Shown: in pieces, positions 32,021 to 42,600 of the stretch
Position numbering within the stretch: the stretch's first letter is position 1
How the letters are laid out: every line of letters starts with the position of its first letter
From: Scheffersomyces stipitis CBS 6054
Lineage: Eukaryota > Ascomycota > Pichiomycetes > Serinales > Debaryomycetaceae
DNA: 64,000 nucleotides
NCBI RefSeq assembly: GCF_000209165.1
Contig: NC_009042.1
Location: 434,001-498,000 of the forward strand
Reading direction: 5' to 3'
The notes under the pieces: generated by a model
Databases searched by the model: none
The model's input: the letters and a program-made list of their open reading frames with translations, nothing else
What the model was told of the DNA's origin: nothing
Translations under genes and position numbers: made by a program

Positions 32021-32736
32021 TTTGAATAGATTTGGAACCAGAAGGCTCAAGAGTTTCAACTTCAGGCAGCGTAGTACAGACTCGTAAAGATTTTGTACCT
32101 CTCTTATCAAAAAGAACAGGACAATGGATAATTACTGAACGAACATTCGCCTTTAAGTCAATTTGAACCGAAACCTCAGAGTGCATCTAGGCTGAATTCC
32201 GAGACTGGTTTGTCTCTGGACGTCCACTTTGTGTCCAACATTTGACACCTTCTTGGAACCTTCGCCAGTGCTGTTAGTGTCACCAACTGCTGGAGTTAAC
32301 AGGACTTTGGAGGATATCGTGAGTCGGACTAATCGGAGTGTATCTTCCCCCAGTTTGTATGCAATAAAGGAATAGAGTCGGATCCCATCTTCCACCGAGC
32401 TTCCTATTTCCATTCTTATTCCCGTCTCGCCTTCACTCTCATTCTCGTTCTTCTGTAGCATCCGTAGTCATCTTTGACCTCAGCCCTCACATTGGGCTTT
32501 ACGCCAGCCCTCATATCTTGACTCCTTTGTTCCCTCTCTTCTCATTTACTGTGCACCTCGGTTGAAAAATTTCAACTGTTAAACTTTTTTTCAGCCGATC
32601 TTATCAGTTCTCACTTTTTGCTGGAGTGGATTACAATAGCAAGAACTGTATTTGTCGTATTTATTACTGGGCCAGCTGAATTGCCTTATTTCCAATCTAG
32701 TTGTTATTTATTCGTTTGACTTTTCCTCCGCCTATA

Positions 32737-33447
32737 ATGCTCTCCACCGCAACCAAAGTGCTCGTCGCCCTCTTCTTGGTGTCTACCCACAAGACCCTAC
32801 CCTTTGCCTACTTCTGTCGTTTCTACTACCACATCATCCGTCAGTTCATCTTGACAAACTGGACATACCACGAAAAGAGGTTAAACACCTTTGGCTTTAC
32901 CAAACCAAATGATCTCTTCAATTGGGTCACCTTGAAGTCCAGAGTGTCTCCCTTGGAAATAGACATGTACTTGCACAAGTCCAATTCCACCTACTTTCTC
33001 GATTTGGATATCGCCAGAACCAAGTTGGTGATGAGAGTGTTCCAGAAACTCTTTTGGAACTGTTACAAAAATGTCCATGGCGAGTTCAAGACAACAGGGT
33101 TTGCTAATATGCCTTATGCTCCCATAGCTACGGTGCAAGCTTCGTTCAAAAGAGAATTGAAGCCTTTCCAGTCTTTCGACATCAAGAGTAAGGTATTTGC
33201 CTGGGACGAAAAATGGCTCTTTATTTTGTCCAAGTTCGTCACAAAGGGTGACAAATTGCACACCATTGCCGTTACCAAGTACGTTTTTAAGAAGAATGGC
33301 AGACAGACCTTCAAGCCAGTGGACATGCTCAAAGATGCTGGCTTGTATAGCGAGGAGGTCGAAGCTCAAAACGCAAAGAACTACCCATTGGTCAGTCACA
33401 TGGCTTCTATCGAAGACTTAGAAAGGGTGGCCCATGAACTCAATTAG
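32737..33447 (+). CDS. membrane-anchored thioesterase-like protein (THEM6-type)
   Basis: A 236-residue protein from the ATG at 32737; the frame upstream opens only from TTG. An N-terminal hydrophobic segment (TKVLVALFLVSTH...) looks like a signal anchor. The rest fits a hotdog-fold thioesterase of the THEM6 type: RVSPLEIDMYLHKSNSTYFLDLDIAR, where an acidic residue and an Asn-Asn-Ser-like stretch sit at the family's D-x-x-x-H-x-N-N-s-x-Y position, followed by FKRELKPFQSFDIKSKVFAWDEKWLFILSKFV. Known: THEM6-like proteins are ER or secretory proteins of poorly defined substrate. The classical catalytic Asp is replaced by the L-H-K-S-N-S form here, so activity is uncertain. Convergent with TOM1. 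Confidence 0.75.
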   Translation: MLSTATKVLVALFLVSTHKTLPFAYFCRFYYHIIRQFILTNWTYHEKRLNTFGFTKPNDLFNWVTLKSRVSPLEIDMYLHKSNSTYFLDLDIARTKLVMRVFQKLFWNCYKNVHGEFKTTGFANMPYAPIATVQASFKRELKPFQSFDIKSKVFAWDEKWLFILSKFVTKGDKLHTIAVTKYVFKKNGRQTFKPVDMLKDAGLYSEEVEAQNAKNYPLVSHMASIEDLERVAHELN

Positions 33448-33669
33448 AATAGTTCGTAATGTAGACAGAAACATAGACATATTTCAGTTCTTAATATTTA
33501 TACAGTTTATAAATTTTCTTAAATATATATATTTATAAACCTTCATCATATACATCTACATATAGCTCTATAAATACAATTATTTGTATTCATACACAAT
33601 CTTCCATCCTTTACTTATACATAACCTTTATATTTATAATATATAATTTAATATCAATATAGTGTACAC
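33448..33669. terminator. convergent A/T-rich 3' region
   Basis: A 222-bp span between the stops of the thioesterase-like gene and TOM1, made of TATATA/TTTATA-rich sequence (AAATATATATATTTATAAAC near 33520). This is the composition of yeast polyadenylation regions for both strands; exact sites cannot be placed. Confidence 0.5.
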
Positions 33670-36600
33670 TCATGCTAAACCAAACCCTTCATGACCTTCG
33701 GTGATGGCTAGCAACAACGACCCTCTCAAAGTTTCATATGTCTCGTACGCAGGCAAGTCTATCTGGTTGAAACAAGTATGAGAAGATGGCAATCTCTCCG
33801 TCAGGCCATAATCTCTATGGATGCTGAACTTACATGTTCCATTGGCTCCACTCAACTCCTTGAAACCATTCAACGGCACCTTGGAAGTACCAGTTGCAAA
33901 CTGAAGCAATTTGGCTCTTTCTTCATTATCGAACGACTTGACAGCACGCCAGAACCATTGGATCTGCAACGACGACGGAGAGTAGTTATTGTAAGTTGTG
34001 TGACTCTGCCAGTCGATGACACTAATGTCTGGCAAGCCCGAAATCAACAACTCCAACTCCTGTTCGTCAAAGATGGCAACAAGTTCCTTGGGGATTATTT
34101 CATGGAACCCAATCAAAAAGTTGTCCATCTGTTCAGCAACTGAAGTTTGCAATCTGTACTCAACAACTTTCTTTACGTAATCGTGTTTGTTCTCTTCTGT
34201 GACAGGAATATTTCTTCCATTGGGAATCAAATCAATGATTTTGTGTTCACCGTAGTCATCTGTTTCTACCGAGAAGTCCTCAGTGATGACATCGGTAATA
34301 TCGTTCTCCAACATCCACATCAATGACTTGAAGTACTCCAAGTCCAACGTCTCCATGTCCTTTAATGATACTGGACGGCCCAAGATACGTTTGTAGACAG
34401 CACGTGAGAAATGACAATCCAAGTAGCAATTGTCATATATAGCTTTACCAATGACTCTTCCAATAAACTTAAAGAACGACAAATGCTCAGGATTGACGTA
34501 CGAAGTTCTATTAGGATGGAATGTAGTTTCGTCAGAAGCAACTGGAGAAAATAAAGCATAATCTGGATTGAACATTTGTCTGGACAATACTTGATACCAT
34601 TCACGGGTAACACCTCCAGCATCAACACCAGATTCGCCCTTGAAGTTGATTTCCAACTTAGAGTTCCGGAATTCATCCTTAGACTTGAAGAAAAGAGATC
34701 TATACGAATCCAAGAAGACCTGCTCACGGCGAACGTTGATAGAGAGCTTCGAGTTTTCATTCTTCTCCAAGTGTAACTTGCGATCAAAGTAGTTCTTCTT
34801 GTTGTCAAACTCCAATACACGCGGATTTCTAACCAACATGCCAAATGGACCACTCATAAGATTTGGATTAGTTCTAACCATCTGGTTCAAGATCTTCTTA
34901 TGCTCATCTGTGAATGAGAAGAACAATCTCTCAATCGGTTCCTTGGTGAAATCGATTTTCTTGGCTTCATATTTCACTACATCCTTGATCTGTAGTTCAC
35001 GAACCTTGCTGTGCTTGCAGACCACCATCAATGCTTCTATCAAGGGCAATAAAGCCGTGGCTACATTAGCCAAATCCTGTTTATCTTCCAATTCACGCAA
35101 ACAATCACTGAGTGCATCCCAAAGGTTACCAAGTCCAAGCTTCTTGTACAAGTCAGTCAACTCCTGAATTTCGCCTAACTTTCCAAGAGCAGCAGCATCA
35201 CTTTCTATATCCCTATCCTTTTCTCTCGATTCAAACATATAATCCAAAGCTGTCAAAATTCTTAATAACTTAGCTTGGTCCGAAGACGCTGCGCTGAATT
35301 TGCCAAATGACTTACTTTCAGTATTAAACGAAGTGGACTGAGTGAGTTCTGTGGTTAAAGATTTTAAATCTCCAACAATCGATAGACCCAAAGCAGCAGC
35401 CTGTTCTGAAAGCTCTAACGAAAAAATGTTTTGAGCATTCGACAATACTGACAAGTTTTGCATGGCACTAATGGTTCGTCTGAAAGTCGTATTGGAACAT
35501 TCGTTAGCAGTTAAAATTTTGATGATTTGACGGAAATTGCTGTTGGGGATAACTGGAGGTGGAAATGGAGGAGCCTGTTTCTTCTCATTCTTCTCACCTT
35601 CGCTTTCCAACTTCTGCAATACATGCAATGGTCTAGTCGAGATCTGTAATACTCTGGCAAGTATATCCATGAACGTCTGGTCATTCTTTACCAAGTTATT
35701 TTCAAGAAGCATCATCAAGTAATTGATGGAGTATTTGTATTCTTTGCTGAAATCCTTCAACTTCAACTTCTTGTTGACTTTCTTCAAAATGAACGGATTT
35801 TCATGCTCGGTAAGAATGTAGTACCGTAAATGGGTGTTGCGTTCCAACAAATAGTCCACTGCTTCAATGATCTGAATACCAATTGAAATAGTAGTGGAGC
35901 CTACCGGAAGATGGCTGTGCTTCTTGATTTCCTTGCTGCCAGAAGCACGACTACAAATCTGAGCGTAGATTTTCTCTATTGTGCGCTGATTCGTAAAACA
36001 TTCGTGCAAAATTGCAATCAACATACTCATGACTTCCAATCTTGTCTGCTTGCTGTAGCACAAGTACTGCAAAGTATGGAAAACATTCTCTCTTTGGTTG
36101 ATAGTCAAAGGTGCAAAGAGAATACGCACTAAAGCTGAAACCCCTTGACGATCTACCAAAGGTGTATAGAAAACCTTCCTTGACTTGGGTTTCTTCGTTT
36201 CTTCAGTTTCTTCATTTCTTGAATAAAATCTGGGCTCCTCGTACCATTCTTCCTGTTCATCTTCTGATTCACCAGAATCCAATCTTTCATGAATTCCATA
36301 ATCTCTGGCCAATTCTTCCTGTTGAAGAATCTCATCCCTTATTTGGTCAGGCAAAGCATTGAGAAAATCAGGATCGATCTCTCTGGCATCAGAACCGGTG
36401 CTTGTAGCATTAGCTCGTCTTTCTCGTACGTGCTGCGTGAAGACCTCTTCTCTCATATCATCCGGCAAAGCTTCAAAGAACTCCGGATCGATATCAGTTC
36501 CACTGATGTCAACCTCTCTATCTGCTATACGGACAATCACTGGTTCGTGAGGAGTTGTGTTTGTAGCATGAAGCTCGCGTTCATGAGCTTCTTCTTCCTT

Positions 36601-39600
36601 TCTCTTCCTTTCTTCTTCTTCCTGCTGTCTCCTTTTATCCTCCCTTTCTTTTCTCTTTCTATCAGCTTCTTCCTTGTTCCTTCTGAACAAGTCGATACTG
36701 TCACTCTCAATTCTGTTGACAATGCCTGGAATAGCACGAAATAAAATTGCGTCCTTATTTTTGTTGGGATAGAAGATCCTCAAGTAGTCATTCCAACGAT
36801 CCTTAACCGATTTGATATGTATGTGACTAACTGGATCTGAATCAGACTTATGCCTGTTGCGCATCACATTCTCAAAATAACGCGTGATGCTTCCATCGCG
36901 ATTTCCATCAAAGCGTGTTTCTATACCATTGACTTGTACAGCAAAATCAGCATCACGAAAAAAATTATCCAATAACACAGCTAACGCAGGAGATGGAAAA
37001 CCGTTGCTATCGAGCACTGAGCGGTTTGTGTTAGAAGGATTAAATTCCAAATCGTCACCTTCGCTGTCACTAATGCTTCCACTAGATTCATTATCGTTAT
37101 CATCCGCATTACGACTACGTCTACGCGTACCGTCCATAATGTTCCGGCCTAGTCTTGCCAAAAGGTCGCTTTCGTCGCCTTCATTGGCTGAGTCATCTTC
37201 TCTTTCAAACTCCTCTATCCAGCCATCAAGTACTTCTGAATCGTACTCACTGACTTCCCCATCATCTTCAAAATCGTAGAAGTCAGAAGCATCAGTGGAT
37301 TCGTTGTCTCCTTCTTCAGTCTCATTATCCCCTCTGTCACTGTGAGAACCAAGGTCTAACTCATCGATAATTTCAATGTCATCAATACTGCCTTCTGAAT
37401 CTAAGTCTTCATTTAATTCATCTTCACTGACATCTTGATTAATATCTTCAACTTCTTGATACCCATCCTCAATATCTTCATCCTCCATGTCAGAGTCCAA
37501 GTCTGAAAGACCTGAAGAATCTTCAGAAGCAGAAATGTCTTCACCAGACATCAACACTTCCAATGGTCCTTCTTCAAAGTAGTCTAACTCATCTTCTTCT
37601 TCATCGGAATCGAAATCCACGTCATACATGCCCAAGGTGGAGTTTCTGAACAAATCCGGAGTTTCCTCCCTGTCGTCCACTTCTTCTGGAACAATGTCAT
37701 CATCTTCTTTGTCTCCCTGGTGTTCACCTTCATGAACTTCGGAATCTTCCACCTTTGCCTTTGCGATTGCAGTAACAGTCTTCAAAGAAGCTTTGATAAC
37801 CTTATCGATATCTGGATAGTTCAAATCCAAGTCAGCAACAATCGAGGTGATTTGTCCAGGTATCTGTTTTTCTAAGAGTGCTTTGGTGATGAAGAAGATG
37901 TCCCATTTAGTACCTTCAGAATCCAATTGAAGACCACCCTCCTCACGATACTTTGTTGAGATAACCGAACTACAAAGCTCAAATAAGTCAGCTAACTTAC
38001 CGTACTTCAAGGTATTCACAGCTGACAGATTGGCAGTATCTTTAAATATTCTCAGCAAGATCTCTACGAAGTATTTTCTGATATAAGACATCTCAATATC
38101 TTCATCTTTGATGGTTTGAACAGTTTTCTCAGTCAAAAGAGGCGTTGACACTAGAGAGGTAATTGCCAATTTAGCAAGAGCGGACACCATTGACCTTCTA
38201 GAAAGCTCAATGACAGATGGCTTCTCAAGCAGATGTTTGGGTATGAGCTGGTGAATAAAGAAATTAAGAGCAGTTGGACGAGGTTTCACTTTTTCATCAG
38301 TATTCGGCTTTCTGGAGAAAGTCAAAAATTCCAACTTAGACTGTTTGTACGAACCAAGAAGTTCAGCTATTGTTTTGACGAGGAAACAGATATAGTTGTA
38401 GTTGCCAGTTCCAGTAACAACACTTTCGTTTGATTCTTCAGTTGTATCAGTTGTCCAGTCACTCCTAACAGCTTCCATCAAGTTCTTCAAAAGAATGTAC
38501 ATGACCCCACTGGACCCTAGAACCTTTTGTTCTTCGACAGGTTTCTGTTCATCGGCTTCTGACATCTCAACATCTTCCACTGTCTGTGTCTTTATTCTTA
38601 CAATGGGCAATTTATCCTCGAAAAACAGCGGATGGCCATCATAGCCTTCAAGACGAATACAGGTAGAAATATAGTCAACAAAAGCTTCTGGGTTGCGCAT
38701 GACACAAGGGGCTGCCTCTCTTAGAAACGAACGAAGATCCTTCGTTCTCTTGAACGAAGAGCCAAACTGGCTTCTAACCTCTTCTGCAAAGTGAGAATGC
38801 AAAACGTCAGTTGTTTCAAGGCATCTTCTGATCAAAATTACCAAAGGTGTCTTCAACAATTCCACTCCAGCTACGTTCTTAGAAAGAAGTTTGGGAAGTG
38901 TTATTAACTCCTTGAACAAATCAGATTTGATTATTCTCATGACATAAGTCTCGTTCCTGGCATATAAGACTAAGATCCTTGTGACTGCAATAACCGATGT
39001 CATACTGGTAAAATTTTTCAAATTCAAGATTCCCTCAAATATTTGCGAATTCTTTTCCTCGTCAATAACAAACGGCAAAACGATATCATTGTACTTGATT
39101 TCGTTATATTCAGTTGGTTCTGGAACTGGAAAATCTCTGAATACAAGGATTTGTTCAAAAAGGGTCAAACTATGGGAGAAGTAATCCTCATTTATGAGTT
39201 CTCCGTGGTTCTCGATTTCGCTAGCTATGAAAGTGGCAAACTTTTCATAGATGGGACCACTTGAACGAGACCATCTTTCATTTCTCAAGAGTAACTGAAG
39301 CAAATGGATGGATACAGCCAAATTTTGACCCTTATCATTCTGGATATCTACAAGATATACAATGGATTCGAAGATCTTACCAACTACTTCCTGAACGTCA
39401 ACAAATATAGTAAGAAAGAACTCGTTAATAGCATCAACAGTCCTTGGAAACTGTTTAGCTATAGCAAGAAATTCCACAACGAGCAGGTTCTTGCCACTTT
39501 TACGCAATTCTCTAAGCTCGGAACTCTTTCTGTAAGTTGGGAAGGTAAGATCGAAGTTGGCATTTTCTTCTCTGATCATTTGACCATACTTCTCCCATTG

Positions 39601-42600
39601 CTCTTCAGAAATATCAAATTGTGGACAATCTGGCCATTTCTTATTGGCTATGTCTCTCACATCTTGCAAGTGTCTGAAGTAATGGTCTGCTTCCAGTCTC
39701 GTCATACCTAATGAAACAAGATAAGAAACTTGTTCAGCTGGCGGAGAAACGTTGCTAACATGTAATGGGATGAATTCAGCATCCAAAGTTTCCTTTCTAC
39801 CCAAATACACATGTTTGGCAATCAGGATTACCTGTTCCATAACAGGAGAAGGAATGTTCTCAGGATGTCCCCATCTACTATCGACCAATCCAGAGGTTTC
39901 AAGGACCTGCTGAGAGTCCAGAGGAATCTTAGGCCCCTGTACCGTTCCAATAATCGACTGGAAGAACTCCAATGCTACCAAACGTATTTGGACTAGTAAT
40001 GCACAAGTAACTCTGTTATCAGCATCTTTACCGTATCCAGTGTGAAAATATAATTTTGCAGAAGGTATATTGGAAAAGCTTTCAGTATTAACGCATTTGA
40101 CAAAGATGGCTAACAGCAGATTCAAGGCATTCTTTACAACGCTACTTTCGTCTCTACTGATGTAGGAATATTCCTTCGTTTTCTTCATCTCCTCTGGTTC
40201 GATCTGAAGGATCTTCATCCATAGGCGATGAGCGAAATCTTTCAATTTCTCAAAGAATCCATTCTGGAACAATGAAATAGCCAAGGAAGTGTAAAGTGAG
40301 TCTTTGATTCGATCCCGTAGGGTCAACGAGTATAAGACGACAGTGGCAATGTTCAACACATAGCATTCCCAATAGTACTCATTGTCTATTTGGACATCAA
40401 AGATCGTACTTAAGACTCTACCAACTTCAATTGTTAGAGCTACAGCATCTCTCCGCCACAGTGTCAAAGCAAAATCAGGCCTTTTGCTCAGACAAACACG
40501 ACCAAGAGAACAGAAAATACTGGAAGTATATGTTTGGAAATTGTGATTGAAAGTCCTCAACTGGAGAGTGTTCTTGAACTTAGAACTGGTAAAATCCTGC
40601 TTGAGCAGCTTGGAAGAAGGTTCACTAGCACAGATGGGAAGGGGTGGAATTTCCGGAGCGACTGATCGTGCACGTTCTGTTTGTTTGCATACTTCCAAGG
40701 GTAAATTCGTGCGAATAATAGTTTCTTCTAACACCACTCTCTTCAACAATAAGCCTACATCAGTCACTGTAGATAATCCTGTTCCACCAAAAACATTCAA
40801 GACTTGTTGAAAACGTTCATGGAATAGAGATATAGGATTTACATAGATTTCGGTCATGATGTAGAGGAGAGTATGCAAGATATTGAACTCTTGGATAAAC
40901 ATGGTACCCATCTCCTCTTCCTCTTCGAATCTACTGAAAAAGGAGACGCTGGGGTCGTCAAAATTCAAGAATTCCTGAATAATAGGATTTTCTAATTGTT
41001 CCTTTAATCTGGAAAACAACTCAGGGAATCCGTATTCACGACCCTCGTCATCAAAATACTTCAAAATGCCCAACAATGTAGAAACTCCATTAGAGGTGAT
41101 ATAGTCAAAAGGAGCATTCGGCATAGTCAAGAAATTCAACCAAAGCTGGAACGGTATCACCTTCATAGAATCTGTACCCCATTGGCCACTATCTTGTAAC
41201 AATCCTCCGAGGAAGAAAAACACATTATCCAAAATATATGCCATGTCAGTGGAGTCCCAGTTTTCAATTTCATTCTTTCCTTCTTCATTTTCAATAATTT
41301 CCTCTTCTTCGCTGTAATAAAGTGCTCCTTTAGAAGAAGTGTAGAATCGGGCACCAGCCATTTTTTCATTTGCGTACGGAACTATATCCTCAATCAACTT
41401 CTTAGTAGCGTCCAATATGACTGGTTTCAAAGATGGGTAATGTCTTCCCAACTCGTCAAAAGAACAGCCCATATTAGTGGCCATATCTGATCTGACTAAT
41501 TCCTTCAGACATTCGAGATCTTGGAAAAGTTGAAAGAAAGTGGATATCGTTCCTTTCTCCTTCACCTTCTTCAACCCGTCGTTGTTCAAACAGATTGCAC
41601 CAATAACTTCAGGTAGAGAAACAAGCAAATTGCCTGAAGGTATAAATAAGGTGTGAAAATTGTCCAAAATTGTATCCACCACTTTTGCTTCGTTCAATAT
41701 AGAGAATGCTGTAGGTTCATTGTGGATAATGAAGAAAACGGAATCTATTGTCGTGGACAAGATCAACGGCCCAAAGATCTCGGGATTAAGTAAAACCTGA
41801 TTGAAACTCTCCAATAATGGTGAATCAAACAAGTTCCGCAATCTGTCTCCAGAATCTGACTGGATGAGATCAGAAACCAATTTCATGAGATTTTTGATAT
41901 AGTTGGCTTGTCTGAATGATATGCTGTAGTGCACTACTGCATCGGTAGGAGCGCCACCATCGTAATCTGGATTCTGTAATGCAAAGTTTACTTCATACCT
42001 AATGGTATTAATAAGAAGATTGAAACCATCTTTATTGACAAATTCTTCAAATGAGTCCGGTGAAGCCTTCAAGTAGTTTGAAGTCAAATGCACAGCTGCT
42101 GAACAGGACCACCTGTACTTTGTACGAAGGTCAAAGAACGACATCAAGTCGTTTAGTATGCCTCCAGAGGTCAATCTGGGGATCAAGTTCTTTGAATTAA
42201 TCAAGTTACCCAACATGTTGAAGAAATGAATGTATCCCCTTTCGAAGTAGATAGGATCTTCGCTTCTGACCATCTTGTTTATGTGTCTTATACATTGAAA
42301 TAAAATCCCATGGTTGACATTTCCTCCCATACATCTAATAATGTCACTTCCCCAGAGCTTCCTGGAAGAAATGCACTCAAGAGCTCTGGTAGCGGCGTAG
42401 TAGACCTGGGTAGAAACCTTGTCGTCATTGGTAGGCAGCACCAAGTCTACAAGGAAACTGAAAATGTATGGTTCAGCTTCAAAAAGTCTAGAAGAGGTGA
42501 ATTGGCTTGAACACATGCAACACACAAAGCCAATTGCTAGACACTTGATCTGAAGCAACTTTTCACGAAGCTTGATAGACTCATAAGATCTAGTGTTGAA

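Larger units (their letters stand above)
30728..32736. other. 2.0-kb intergenic region between the STP-type and thioesterase-like genes
   Basis: It holds three TAGCGAGAG copies (30933-30974), an ACGCGT next to a CACGTG (31923-31935), and a palindromic TGACGTCA (32013-32020), the site form for CREB/ATF-type bZIP factors. The frame at 30803-31096 starts at TTG and crosses the repeats; frames at 31377-31754 and 31494-31688 oppose each other. None has a recognisable domain. The last 200 bp is T/C-rich leader-like DNA. Confidence 0.5.
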
